Source: Nitrosospira multiformis
GTDB taxonomy: Bacteria > Pseudomonadota > Gammaproteobacteria > Burkholderiales > Nitrosomonadaceae
Assembly: GCF_900110185.1 (NCBI RefSeq)
Contig: NZ_FOCT01000001.1
Span: forward strand, 248,001-312,000
Reading direction: 5' to 3'
Length of the DNA stretch: 64,000 nt
Shown here: positions 17,203 through 26,402 of the stretch, one piece after another
Layout: the number at the start of each line of letters is the position of its first letter
Position numbering within the stretch: position 1 is the first letter of the stretch
Notes under the pieces: model-generated
Told to the model about the DNA's origin: nothing
The model's database searches: none
The model's input: only the letters and a program-made list of their open reading frames with translations
Position numbers and translations under genes: made by a program

Positions 17203-19275
17203 ATGAATGCTCTTCTTAGCAAACTCGGCTGGTTTGCATTTGCCGTCACCGGCGCCTTTGCCCTTGCAGTCGTCGCCCTCAACCGTGGTGAATCCATCGG
17301 CGCAATCTGGATCGTTATCGCCACCATTTGCACATTTACGATAGGCTACCGGTTTTACAGCCGCTTCATCGCCAGCCAGATTTTGCGACTCGATCCCACT
17401 CGCATGACACCGGCTTACAAACACAACGATGGACTGGATTATGTACCCACCAACAAATACGTGCTGTTTGGCCATCATTTTGCCGCCATTGCCGGTGCCG
17501 GGCCTCTGGTCGGCCCGATATTGGCTGCGCAGATGGGTTATATGCCGAGCATGCTGTGGCTCCTCGCAGGCGTGGTGCTCGCGGGTGCGGTGCAGGATTT
17601 CATCGTGCTGTTCATTTCCACCCGGCGTGATGGCCGCTCCCTGGGCGATCTGATCAAATCGGAGATGGGGCAGTTGCCGGGCATGATCGCTCTCTTCGGC
17701 ACATTCTTTATCATGCTGGTCCTCCTTGCAGTGCTCGCCCTGATCGTGGTCAAGGCGCTGGCGGAATCGCCCTGGGGAACCTTTACCGTCGCCGCCACCA
17801 TTCCCATTGCGCTCTTCATGGGGGTTTATGCACGCTACATACGCCCCGGTTCCATTGGTGAAGTATCGCTGATCGGCTTTGTGCTGTTGATACTCTCGAT
17901 TGTCGGCGGCCAGTACGTGCAGGAGATTCCCTCGCTCGCGGCGTTGTTCATGCTGACAGGCGAGCAACTCACATGGCTCCTGATCGGCTACGGATTCATT
18001 GCCTCCGTGATGCCGGTATGGCTGTTGCTGGCGCCGCGTGATTATCTCTCGACATTCCTTAAAATTGGTACCGTGGTCAGCCTGGCAATCGGCGTCCTCA
18101 TCATCTCACCAGAGCTGAAGATGCCGGCATTGACACAGTTCGTGGACGGCTCGGGGCCGGTCTGGTCAGGCAGCCTGTTTCCCTTCCTGTTCATTACGGT
18201 AGCGTGCGGAGCAATATCCGGCTTTCATTCCCTCATATCCTCCGGGACCACGCCCAAGATGATCCGCAATGAGCGCGACGCCCGCTTCATTGGTTATGGC
18301 GCCATGCTGATGGAATCGTTTGTCGCCATCATGGCGCTAGTCGCCGCCTCCACCATCGAGCCCGGGGTTTACTTCGCCATGAACAGCCCAGCTGCGATCA
18401 TTGGGACTACCGCGGAATCAGCCACTCAGGTTATTTCTCAATGGGGTTTCTATGTCACGCCCGAGATGATCACGCAAACGGCGAGGGATGTAGGTGAACA
18501 TACGGTCATTTCCCGCACCGGCGGGGCGCCCACCCTGGCGGTGGGTATGGCGCAAATTCTCTCCGAGGTGCTGGGCGGCCAGGCGATGATGGCCTTCTGG
18601 TATCACTTCGCCATTCTGTTCGAGGCGCTTTTCATCCTCACCGCAGTGGATGCCGGCACTCGTGCCGGGCGCTTCATGTTGCAGGATCTGCTGGGCTCAT
18701 TCATCCCTTTCATGAAGCGCACCGATTCCATCATCGCCAATCTGATTGCCACTTCTGTCTGTGTCGCGGGTTGGGGTTACTTTCTCTATCAAGGAGTGGT
18801 TGATCCTCTGGGTGGCATCAATACCCTGTGGCCGCTATTTGGCATCTCCAACCAGATGCTGGCAGGCATTGCCCTGGTATTGTGCAGTTGTGTCCTGTTC
18901 AAGATGAAGCAGGATCGTTTCGCGTGGGTGACAATTCTTCCTGCCATCTGGGTTTTTGTCTGCACCCTGACCGCAGCCTGGCAGAAGATATTCGATGCCA
19001 ATCCACGCATCGGTTTTCTGGCGCATGCAAACAAATACAAGGAAGCCGTCACGGAAGGCACGGTGCTTGCGCCAGCCAAATCCATCGGGCAGATGCAGCA
19101 GGTGATTTTCAACGATTACATCAACGCATCGTTGGCGGCATTATTCATGCTGGTACTCATCAGCATGCTGGCATTCGGCATCCGCACGGCATTGCGCGCG
19201 CGCGCGCTCGGCACTCCCACCGCCAGGGAAGCGCCATTCGAGTTATTGCCGGTTGAAATCGTATCGAGGACGTGA
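17203..19275 (+). CDS. cstA: Carbon starvation protein CstA family carrier
   Basis: The 690-residue inner-membrane protein has about 16-18 helices. It carries the CstA core ([20 protein letters not shown], then the conserved [20 protein letters not shown] at residues ~87-106) and the C-terminal domain ([17 protein letters not shown]). CstA and BtsT relatives import peptides or pyruvate during carbon limitation. It is followed 50 bases later by the small YbdD-like gene, as in most genomes. A kinase/regulator pair divergent to it probably controls it. Why a lithotroph keeps it is an open question; pyruvate use by ammonia oxidisers is a possible reason. Confidence 0.96.
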   Translation: MNALLSKLGWFAFAVTGAFALAVVALNRGESIGAIWIVIATICTFTIGYRFYSRFIASQILRLDPTRMTPAYKHNDGLDYVPTNKYVLFGHHFAAIAGAGPLVGPILAAQMGYMPSMLWLLAGVVLAGAVQDFIVLFISTRRDGRSLGDLIKSEMGQLPGMIALFGTFFIMLVLLAVLALIVVKALAESPWGTFTVAATIPIALFMGVYARYIRPGSIGEVSLIGFVLLILSIVGGQYVQEIPSLAALFMLTGEQLTWLLIGYGFIASVMPVWLLLAPRDYLSTFLKIGTVVSLAIGVLIISPELKMPALTQFVDGSGPVWSGSLFPFLFITVACGAISGFHSLISSGTTPKMIRNERDARFIGYGAMLMESFVAIMALVAASTIEPGVYFAMNSPAAIIGTTAESATQVISQWGFYVTPEMITQTARDVGEHTVISRTGGAPTLAVGMAQILSEVLGGQAMMAFWYHFAILFEALFILTAVDAGTRAGRFMLQDLLGSFIPFMKRTDSIIANLIATSVCVAGWGYFLYQGVVDPLGGINTLWPLFGISNQMLAGIALVLCSCVLFKMKQDRFAWVTILPAIWVFVCTLTAAWQKIFDANPRIGFLAHANKYKEAVTEGTVLAPAKSIGQMQQVIFNDYINASLAALFMLVLISMLAFGIRTALRARALGTPTAREAPFELLPVEIVSRT

Positions 19276-19325
19276 TGATAGAACGTGAAGGTGATTTCGG
19301 GAAAATTATCGAGGAGGAGCGAACG

Positions 19326-19526
19326 ATGTTAACCAGAATTGTGAGTGGATTGCGTTATCTCGGGCAGGGCATGCGGCTGATGGTAGGCATGCCCGAATAC
19401 AGCACTTACGTCGCACACATGCACCATGCGCATCCCGACCGGCCCGTCATGTCATACGAGGAATTCTTCCGTGAGCGCCAGGAAGCAAGGTATGGCGGCA
19501 ATGGCAAAGTGACGCGATGCTGTTAG
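19326..19526 (+). CDS. ybdD: YbdD/YjiX family small protein (CstA partner)
   Basis: The 66-residue protein begins [20 protein letters not shown] and contains [20 protein letters not shown], then [17 protein letters not shown] and a CC end, which match the YbdD/YjiX (DUF466) family that always accompanies CstA-type carriers. The ATG at 19326 is chosen because GAGGAGCGAACG lies just before it; the longer frame from 19272 overlaps cstA and adds residues outside the family. Role: probably assists or is required for transport by CstA. Confidence 0.9.
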   Translation: MLTRIVSGLRYLGQGMRLMVGMPEYSTYVAHMHHAHPDRPVMSYEEFFRERQEARYGGNGKVTRCC

Positions 19527-19836
19527 TGCGTTTCCCATAAGACAAGTGCCCTGCGGCAATCCATCCACCTGTCTTGACTATCTCGGCCGCCTGCGCCTTT
19601 GCTCAAGCTCCTCAAGCTCAGGAATGAGTACACTGTGAACAGGCGCGCTTCGTCTTTTGCAATAAAGGGTGGTTAAAAGCCCAAAAGACGCGGCTATCAG
19701 CGTACGCCTATCTAGCCTTCTTGTCAGTTCACAACTGTACGGAAAAATCGGGAACCTGCCCCTTATAGTTTTACTTCAGCTATCCGGCTGAAGCAGATGC
19801 AGACGCATCTGTCTCTTCATATTCAAGGGGATTATC
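19527..19836. other. Intergenic region upstream of a PEP-CTERM gene
   Basis: No gene is seen. A direct repeat of CTCAAGCTC lies near 19600-19620. The right end carries AAGGGGATT before the next ATG as ribosome site. Confidence 0.4.
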
Positions 19837-20649
19837 ATGAACTCGATTAGATGCGGTCTTATATTAATAAGTTGCTCAACCGGTTTCGCACTTGCTCAGT
19901 CTGCGTACGCTGCAGATGGAACAGCTGCTGCCTCACTCGACTGGAGCCAACTCCAGGTTTCGGTCACAGGCGTAGACGGCAACGTGCCTACTGTAACGTT
20001 TTCCGACGAATACACCGACTTGAGCTCATCCGCGTACGTTCAGGGTGAGGGAAATGAATACAATACAAAGTCGATCTACGATTGGACATCCACTTTAGCC
20101 GCAAATGCGCAAGCAACAGCGACCACATTTGCCCATGCATCAGCTTCGCCGCTAAGTTTCTCGGCAAATGCACAATCCATGGAAGGTGATAACGGATATT
20201 CATACTGGGACAATCCAAGCGCTTCATCCTCCGGAAGTCGAAGCGAAAATTTTTCTTTCGATGGTCCCGGGGTGCTTACCGTAACGGTACCCTATACGCT
20301 AAATATAACGGGGGGAGAAACGTTCGATTATTGGAATTCCACCTCAGCCTCGGTCTACGCTTCCGCATATTTTAGTGGCTCTAACGAAAACGGAAATTTT
20401 AATTCTAATTCCAACGCGTCGTTTTCCCTGAGTTCGTACTACGAAAATTCTCCTGATTCGCAGTCAGGAACTCTGGTTCTCGGCATCTTTGCCGCTGGTC
20501 CCGGCAGCGGATCGCTCAGCTTCAATACGAGCGCATCCCTCGGAAGCCCGAGCATAATACCGGAGCCAGAGTCGTACGCCTTGATACTTGCGGGGCTGGG
20601 ACTGATAGGTATGATCGTGCGCCTCCGAAGTGCTGGCAGCGTAGCTTAA
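19837..20649 (+). CDS. PEP-CTERM surface protein, paralogue B
   Basis: The 270-residue protein has a signal peptide (ILISCSTGFALAQSAYA) and a C-terminal tag PEPESYALILAGLGLIG followed by basic residues (RLRSAG). The interior is Ser/Asn/Thr-rich, with repeated aromatic and serine positions (YWNSTSASVYASAYF). It aligns along its whole length with the protein at 14092, for example LDWSQLQVSVTG and SGSRSENFSFDGPGVLTVTV, so the two are duplicates separated by the kinase/cstA block. Likely exosortase substrate at the cell surface; function unknown. Confidence 0.9.
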   Translation: MNSIRCGLILISCSTGFALAQSAYAADGTAAASLDWSQLQVSVTGVDGNVPTVTFSDEYTDLSSSAYVQGEGNEYNTKSIYDWTSTLAANAQATATTFAHASASPLSFSANAQSMEGDNGYSYWDNPSASSSGSRSENFSFDGPGVLTVTVPYTLNITGGETFDYWNSTSASVYASAYFSGSNENGNFNSNSNASFSLSSYYENSPDSQSGTLVLGIFAAGPGSGSLSFNTSASLGSPSIIPEPESYALILAGLGLIGMIVRLRSAGSVA

Positions 20650-21497
20650 ATTCTTATCGGCCTAAATCTACTTTTTGACCTCCCCTCCCTTCTGATCTTT
20701 TTGCTTTATTCCCCTCCCGCTCCGGAGAGGAAACATGGGAGAGGAAGAAATAGGATACGGCGGTCAAACAGTTTCATGCCTGGTAACCCGAATGGCTGCG
20801 ACTCTTTCCATTTGGCATCCGGTTTCAGAAACTGTCTACCGCAAGTCTATGTAATCATTCGCGTTATCACTCCCTTTCTTCCCGCCCCCTCTCCCACCTG
20901 TGGGATAGGGGTTGGGGAGAGGAATATTTGGGATTATTTGGTCGAGCTTATTAGTCTAAAAATTGGCAACCACGTCAAGCGATAAATACGCGGCGCGCCG
21001 GGCAGGATGTTGTTATTGTTGTTCGCGGAGGCGATATAGTCGATATTGGCCAGGTTTTCGATATTTTGCCTGCACACGGATGACCTTGTTGAGCCGCACA
21101 AACATCGTCCCATCTAGGCGGGTAAAACCTGGCACCGTGGGGGATAGGTATGAAGCGATGTACTGGCCACATCACGTGTTTGCAGTCTATCTGCGCATCG
21201 GTTTTATGGCACGATAAATATGAGATTTTGAAGGAAGTCCGTAGTTTGTTCTTTCTGCTTTGTTCAGCGGCATGACCAAATATAGCCACTATTTGTCGAA
21301 ACTTCTTACACTCGCGCCTCTGGAAAACAGGGTTAGCCACGTAAGCCAGTGTTTTGGCGAGAAAACAATAACAGGCGCAGATTTTGCTTGGAATGATAAG
21401 GCTATAGACTTGAAAGACATGGAAAACAGGCAAAGCCTATAGCGGCTCGAACGTAACTTTTAATAAACGCAGTAACTTATCATTAGGAGAAATAACA
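20650..21497. other. Long intergenic stretch with dispersed palindromes
   Basis: About 850 bases without a supported gene. It holds two members of the CTCTCC/GGAGAG hairpin family: CCCGCTCCGGAGAGG near 20712 and a longer CCCTCTCCCACC...GGTTGGGGAGAGG at 20888-20922. Frames at 20963-21217 (+) and 20975-21433 (-) show no domain. A short stretch in a third frame (AGQDVVIVVRGGDIVDIGQ near 20997-21055) looks protein-like and may be a gene remnant, but it is too short to assign. Confidence 0.5.
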
Positions 21498-22103
21498 ATG
21501 AACAAGTTTTCTCAGGTAGTTATAGCTGCTTTAGCGTTCGGAGGTTCTATTTCCGCCGCGTCCGCCGCAGGTGTTATTACCAATATCACCGCCAGTGGAG
21601 CAGGTTTGGGATCGTTTGACTTCAACATCGACGACGATGACAGGACAATTGACCTAAGCAAAACCTTTGATAGTGTCAACCCAATCGTCCTTACTTTTAC
21701 TGTGGGGCACGACACCGGTCCGGGCAATCCCTACACTGTGAGCGAGGCAGTCACAAACAGTACGGGCCAGGATTGGATCGACTTTCACTACGCCATCGGG
21801 GAACCAGACCAGGGCCAAGGGGTTGTGTTCACCGCACACAACAGCTCGACCCTTTCCGGCTTCACGCTTGATCAATCGAGCGGCCCGCGCAACCTCGACT
21901 TTACAGGAAGCCTAGCCAGTGGCGCACTCGCGGCTGATGCGGCTTTTACAATAAGCCCATTCGATCCCGGCCAAGGGAACACCACCACCTTTACCCTGAC
22001 ACAAGTCCCGACAATCCCCGAACCGGAAACCTACGCCATGCTGCTTGCAGGACTTGGTTTGATGGGTGTTATGGCGAAACGTCGAAGCAGTAAGAACGCT
22101 TGA
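21498..22103 (+). CDS. PEP-CTERM protein, unrelated to paralogues A/B
   Basis: The 201-residue protein has a signal peptide (VVIAALAFGGSISAASA) and a PEP-CTERM tag IPEPETYAMLLAGLGLMGV followed by AKRRSSKNA. The body is beta-rich (SGAGLGSFDFNIDDDDRTID; LTFTVGHDTGPGNPYTVSEA) and differs from the two other PEP-CTERM proteins here. GGAG lies 8-10 bases before the ATG, and a rho-independent terminator follows directly, so it is monocistronic. Likely exosortase substrate; role unknown. Confidence 0.9.
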   Translation: MNKFSQVVIAALAFGGSISAASAAGVITNITASGAGLGSFDFNIDDDDRTIDLSKTFDSVNPIVLTFTVGHDTGPGNPYTVSEAVTNSTGQDWIDFHYAIGEPDQGQGVVFTAHNSSTLSGFTLDQSSGPRNLDFTGSLASGALAADAAFTISPFDPGQGNTTTFTLTQVPTIPEPETYAMLLAGLGLMGVMAKRRSSKNA

Positions 22104-22125
22104 GCTGTTTTTAGCGTCGCAAACC

Positions 22126-22150
22126 CCCGCCCGCGCTTGGGCGGGTTTTT
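22126..22150 (+). terminator. Rho-independent terminator
   Basis: CCCGCCC (22126-22132) pairs with GGGCGGG (22139-22145) around GCGCTT and is followed by five T. It lies 22 bases after the PEP-CTERM stop codon. Confidence 0.85.
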
Positions 22151-22171
22151 AAACTCGCCATCTCTATCACC

Positions 22172-22789
22172 TTATTTACGCCCTTTGATCTTGCTTCGGT
22201 TTCTCCACATGATATAGCCGGTAGTAAACAGAATAAGGGGTGAAAAACCGATTAGCAGCTGGAGGACACGCGTAGTTAACCCTCCTGTCTCCCCGATATG
22301 GAGGGGGTAGAGATTATTATAAATCCGCGTGCCCACAGATGCAGTCAGCGCATTCTCTACACTCTACAAACAGCACTTTCCGGGTGTATTGATCGAAATA
22401 GATGAAACTTCTGCCGTTAGGGTGCCATTCTTCCGACAGCTTTTTTCGTACCACCACCGAGGCCCGCGGCGTTTGAGGGAAATTAACCCAGGTGGTAGGC
22501 GCCGGCAGGATACGGTCGGCTTCATACAATAAATCGTCGATTGAAAGGTTCACCTACCCTCTTCCATCAGGATCGGAAGGGGGTGGTGTCGGATGGGGCG
22601 GACTGGCTGTCAAAAAATTTATAAATTCAACCACCGGTTTGTTGAACACCAGCGAGATGCCTGTAAAGGCAATGATCAGAAGAAAAAGAACCGCGTAGAT
22701 ACCCAACGCACGATGAGCCGATAATTGCTGCGATTCTTCACGAGAATCCCGCGGATCGAGAGATTGTCGTATGTCGAGCCGTTCAGTTG
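22172..22789 (-). pseudogene. PepSY-associated membrane protein, 5'-deleted and broken
   Basis: This is the C-terminal half of a PepSY/iron-siderophore reductase-type membrane protein. It reads LSAHRALGIYAVLFLLIIAF and GISLVFNKPVVEFINFL (membrane helix), an in-frame TAG at 22554-22556, then LSIDDLLYEADRILPAPTTW and GRSFIYFDQYT. After a frameshift near 22368 the true end continues in another frame: NALTASVGTRIYNNLYPLHI, then a last helix and WRNRSKIKGRK with TAA at 22172-22174. Its 5' half is missing and is replaced by the start of a TonB receptor. It is not functional as it stands. Confidence 0.82.
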
Positions 22790-23248
22790 CGCGAGTCACA
22801 CCGGCTGTATTGCGCAAAGCACCGAACAAACTGGTGGTTGCTTGCGCATCCAGCACTTCCCTCGTCACGACATTGCTGGTCTGGGTACATCGATGGGCGC
22901 CATGTCGCCGAATGTCCCGACCTGCACCGTGTCCAATTTGAAGCTCCCTACGCGTTCTCCGGTAACAGTTACAGGGGGAAGCTGTTTTCCTGGCTCAGCC
23001 TGACTTGAATCCTGGGCAGTCTGGATTTGGCTCGAAGCTTGAGCTTGGCTTAAAGTCTGGACTTGGCTGGCCCCCTGCGCCTCCTGATTTGGAGTTTGAC
23101 CATTTGCATGCATTGTCCAGGAAGCCAAAGAAAACGCAGCGAGGGCGGATAAATCCGCTTTCAATGCCCGGAGCCGGAAGATCCTCTTGTGAGACAGGTT
23201 GCGCCGAAACCCGCGAAATGCCGCAGTTTTTTTGTTCTTATTTTTCAT
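22790..23248 (-). pseudogene. TonB-dependent siderophore receptor, N-terminal remnant
   Basis: The frame from 23248 encodes an export region, a Gln/Ser-rich linker, then PPVTVTGERVGSFKLDTVQV and the start of the plug (MAPIDVPRP). A one-base deletion near 22873 moves the plug to the frame reading NVVTREVLDAQATTSLFGAL then RNTAGVTRA, typical of FhuA/FpvA-type receptors. The coding then jumps directly into the PepSY gene, so the whole barrel is lost. A Fur box lies about 300 bases upstream, which fits an iron-regulated receptor-reductase operon before the deletion. Confidence 0.85.
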
Positions 23249-24113
23249 GTGGCTACGCCTTAAAAAAGCCGGCCAGCGATTAACTGGCAGGCTCTGGAAT
23301 AAAAATATGGCTGGCTTGCCCGAAAGCGGGCTGGCGGGCTAAAAGCTGCCGGGAAAGGAGGACCTGGCAGCAACGGATAACCTGTATTTGGCTTTTTTGA
23401 CTTTTTCTCGAATATTCCTGGTTTTGGTTTTAAAAAATCTGAGGTAAAACTTTTTTATGCCAACGCTAACCCTTCTTCCCTATGGGGAACGCTGCGACAT
23501 CTCCTCAGATATTACTTGTAGCTCTGCAAAACCAAAAACCAAATTTAATACGAATGATTCTCATTATACATAGCAATGGGAAAAAAGCAAATCATAATCG
23601 TTGTCTTCAGGGGAGCAGTCCATTGAGCAGTTGTCAGGAAACATGGAAGAAAATTTGCTTCTGCCGGGATCATTTTTATGTGACCATTTGCCGGTATATA
23701 TTCCCGCTACGTCTGGCAGATCCTGTACCGTAAAACTCCCTACCGTCGAGGGATTGACTCCGCCCCTTTTTTCACTTGAGTGTCAGACATTCGTCCTTCC
23801 TCTATAAAAAACTTTTTCAAATCTACCACTGGTTGATGATGCTTGCGTATCGCTCCGAATATCGCCTTCTTCCGCATCTTCGGTATAAACACAAATGGTA
23901 CTTACAGTCCCATGTCGTATGCGTCAAACCCTGGTAATCTCTCATTCGATTCTCCTAGCTTTTGGTCGAGCTAAAAGAATCGGGACGACCCCTTCACACG
24001 GTCAAACCTTACTGAGTCCTCCAGCATAGGTCGGGGGATTACGTTATTTATTTAAAACACATTTTTACTCCGGCATTGGCAAGCGCAATTTGAAATCTGC
24101 TTCGGGAGGGCCC
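23249..24113. other. Intergenic region with Fur box and hairpins
   Basis: No gene is supported; frames at 23482-23733 and 23601-23807 show nothing recognisable. Inverted repeats include GCCCG/CGGGC around AAAG near 23320 and GCTGCC/GGCAGC at 23345-23371. The Fur box is listed separately. Confidence 0.5.
23553..23567. promoter_or_regulatory. Putative Fur box
   Basis: AATGATTCTCATTAT matches the core of the Fur consensus AATGATAATCATTAT at 13 of 15 positions and is a near-palindrome. It lies upstream of the siderophore-receptor remnant on the minus strand. Confidence 0.7.
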
Positions 24114-25688
24114 TTGACAATAACATCCAAAAATCCGAGAAAGGCCGAATTCTGGCCATCGCACATACCTATCCACGTTTTAACCCTTGTCGCGGTATCT
24201 CTCGCTGTTCTACCTGTACTCAGCGCTCAGCATTTGCCATTGCTTGATTCGGCTGCACACATCGCCCGGATCGCGGTTCTGCGTGATCTCATCATCACAG
24301 GGGCTGGCTCGCCTTTTTACTCGCTGGACACCCTGCTTCTGCCAAATGTTGCATTCGACATCCTAGGGATAGGCCTGGTCAATGCTCTCGAACCGGAGAC
24401 CGTGGCACGGCTATTCTTCGCGCTCACTTTGGTACTGATGCTGACTGGAACTTTGGTGCTGAATCGGATTGCCATTGGCCGGTGGAGCGTGGCGCCACTT
24501 GTCTCATCGTTCTTGCTGTTCAATCTGGTTTCAATACTAGGTTTTTTCAGCTATATCTTCGGCCTCGCACTAATGCTCTGGGCCTTGGCTATGCGTTTGA
24601 GTCTGGAACGGTCCGCATGGGTGTGGCGCACGATATTCGGGGTATGCGCAGGTGTATTGCTTTTGATGTGCCACGTCTTTGCATTTGGCATATACGCTGT
24701 AATGGTAATTGGCGTGGGCGTTGCTGCCATGACAGAACGGCGAATAGGCCTTCGACGATTGGCTGGCTATGGGCTCGAACAGATCCCCGCCTGTCTCCTT
24801 TACCTGGCAATGTCGGCACATCAGGTGGGGGCCGGCGCTTATAAGATGCCCTTTTGGCAGAGCAAGATGTTCGGCTTGGCCAAAGCATTTACATCTGGAT
24901 CGTTCGCCGGCGATATGGCATTTGTGCTTGGCGCAGTTTCATTCGGGGTACTGCTCGTCACCGCGACTCGCTTTCGCTTGGCACGGTCCTTCTGGCCTGG
25001 TCTTGCCGCTCTGGTTTTGCTTTATTTGGCACTGCCATTTTCGCTTAATTCAGGTTCCTACGTTGATTCTCGCATGCCTATAGCCATTGTACTATTGGGT
25101 TTGGCGGGCACTGACATGCAGATCCTCCGTGGCGTCCTGTCGAACGTATTCCTTGCAGTGCTGGGCGGCTCGCTGTTGGCAAAACAGCTGGCCTTGACGA
25201 TGCTCTGGGCCTCCGTTGATCCACAGATTGATGCTATCGTGACAGCATTACGCGCCTTGCCCAAGAATGCCATTATCATGCAGCTTGAATGCCATCCCGA
25301 AGAAAGCGATGTCATGAATGTCTATCGTTCTCGTCAGCCGCCATTGACGCACGCGGCTGCCTTGGCAGGTCTTGACGGTACACGCTACCTGCCGAATGTA
25401 TTCGCCATCAAAGGGCAGCAGCCAATTCAGGTGGTCCCGGCATATCAGCCGTTTTACCAGGCGTTCCAGTCCTTTGGCGCATCGGTGTGCACCCGTGCGG
25501 AGTATGTTGATGCGGTACGTAAGGTCCAAAACCTTGCCGTAGCAAAGAACGAAACACAGTACACGGTGCATCCGCTGTACTTGTTGCTCATACGCCCACC
25601 CGCTCCTCACATGTTGGACGGCGTGGCCATGCGCGTTGCTGCCGCGCCAGCCTGGGAGGTTTACGCCATTGCCGCGGGTCAAGACTAA
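24114..25688 (+). CDS. Polytopic membrane protein of unknown function
   Basis: The ~524-residue protein has about 10-12 hydrophobic helices in its first 380 residues and a soluble C-terminal domain of about 150 residues (ALRALPKNAIIMQLECHPEE, then a TRYLPNVFAIKG part). The first loop, with LPLLDSAAHIARIAVLRD, carries an Asp after helix 1 like the catalytic loop of GT-C glycosyltransferases, so a membrane glycosyltransferase is possible but unproven. The start is uncertain: TTG at 24114 has GGGAGGG four bases before it; TTG at 24090 is also open. It stands alone. Confidence 0.65.
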   Translation: MTITSKNPRKAEFWPSHIPIHVLTLVAVSLAVLPVLSAQHLPLLDSAAHIARIAVLRDLIITGAGSPFYSLDTLLLPNVAFDILGIGLVNALEPETVARLFFALTLVLMLTGTLVLNRIAIGRWSVAPLVSSFLLFNLVSILGFFSYIFGLALMLWALAMRLSLERSAWVWRTIFGVCAGVLLLMCHVFAFGIYAVMVIGVGVAAMTERRIGLRRLAGYGLEQIPACLLYLAMSAHQVGAGAYKMPFWQSKMFGLAKAFTSGSFAGDMAFVLGAVSFGVLLVTATRFRLARSFWPGLAALVLLYLALPFSLNSGSYVDSRMPIAIVLLGLAGTDMQILRGVLSNVFLAVLGGSLLAKQLALTMLWASVDPQIDAIVTALRALPKNAIIMQLECHPEESDVMNVYRSRQPPLTHAAALAGLDGTRYLPNVFAIKGQQPIQVVPAYQPFYQAFQSFGASVCTRAEYVDAVRKVQNLAVAKNETQYTVHPLYLLLIRPPAPHMLDGVAMRVAAAPAWEVYAIAAGQD

Positions 25689-26144
25689 TCCTCAAACCCT
25701 CGAAATGATCCGATCGGAAGCATGGGATCTGAGACGAGTCAAACTCAAAACGCATTCCAATAGCCCCTATCATGACGATTATTCGCTTGGTACCTGTATG
25801 TTACAGAGATACCGATTCCAACTTCGGCTGGATCATCAATGTTTCAGCCGGCAGGCCGGATATCCTGAAGAATTTGCGGTCGTTCCACCACCGCAATAGT
25901 TACAATATAGCATGCGCAATGTCATGTCACCGTAGATCGCACTGATCTACCTCCTTTCGAACATAGCCCGAAGCCGCGCAACCGAACTGTTTAAAAATCA
26001 CAATTCCCGCAGTATCAGCCACCCCCGTTTCGAACCGGGCTAAACGGCTGGTTTGCCGCGGTGCTGTATACCGGCTCATGCCACCTCCCCCTAACAATGG
26101 AAATGAACGAAAGCTTTGCTGTTGCGTTCGAAATCTGAAGCGGA
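25689..26144. other. Intergenic stretch
   Basis: No gene is supported. The 87-codon frame at 25636-25899 overlaps the preceding gene and shows no domain. The sequence leads into the YpsA-like remnant. Confidence 0.4.
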
Positions 26145-26402
26145 ATGATCCGGAAAATCATTTCGAGCGGGCAGACAGGCCCGGATCATGCGGCATTGGA
26201 CTGGGCCTGGAACACGATGTTCAACATGGGGGATGGTGCCCTGGCGGACGGCGTGCAGAGGATGGGATAATACCCGAGCGCTATTCTTTGCAGGAAACGC
26301 CGGTACGCCAATACCAGCAGCGCACACGATGGAACGTGTGCGACAGTGACGCGACGCTGATTATCTCGTTATCGATGGAGTTGACCGGCGGATCGCTGAC
26401 TA
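26145..26402 (+). pseudogene. YpsA/SLOG-like (putative molybdenum-carrier annotated) protein remnant
   Basis: From ATG 26145 the reading is MIRKIISSGQTGPDHAALDW, the nucleotide-binding start of the circularly permuted YpsA SLOG family. A frameshift near 26209 moves it to the frame EHDVQHGGWCPGGRRAEDGI, then ERYSLQETPVRQYQQRTRWN and SDATLIISLSMELTGGS. The homology stops near 26400, where the sequence becomes an IS1380-type transposase. The last ~60 residues of the family are missing. It is therefore both frameshifted and truncated. Family function is poorly known; SLOG proteins bind nucleotides or related ligands. Confidence 0.78.

Noticed and set aside
16920..17333. Minus-strand 137-codon frame whose stop overlaps the start of the Cache kinase gene
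   Set aside because: It begins inside cstA in antisense and shows no domain; the TGA/ATG overlap with the kinase is probably chance. The non-overlapping part has no start codon with a ribosome site until its last 25 codons.
17173..17967. 264-codon minus-strand frame inside cstA
   Set aside because: Antisense shadow of cstA; Gln/His/Glu-rich composition is a by-product of the complementary codons.
23319..23371. Possible cobalamin or other riboswitch upstream of the TonB receptor remnant
   Set aside because: Hairpins are present but no B12 box or other recognised conserved core was found.
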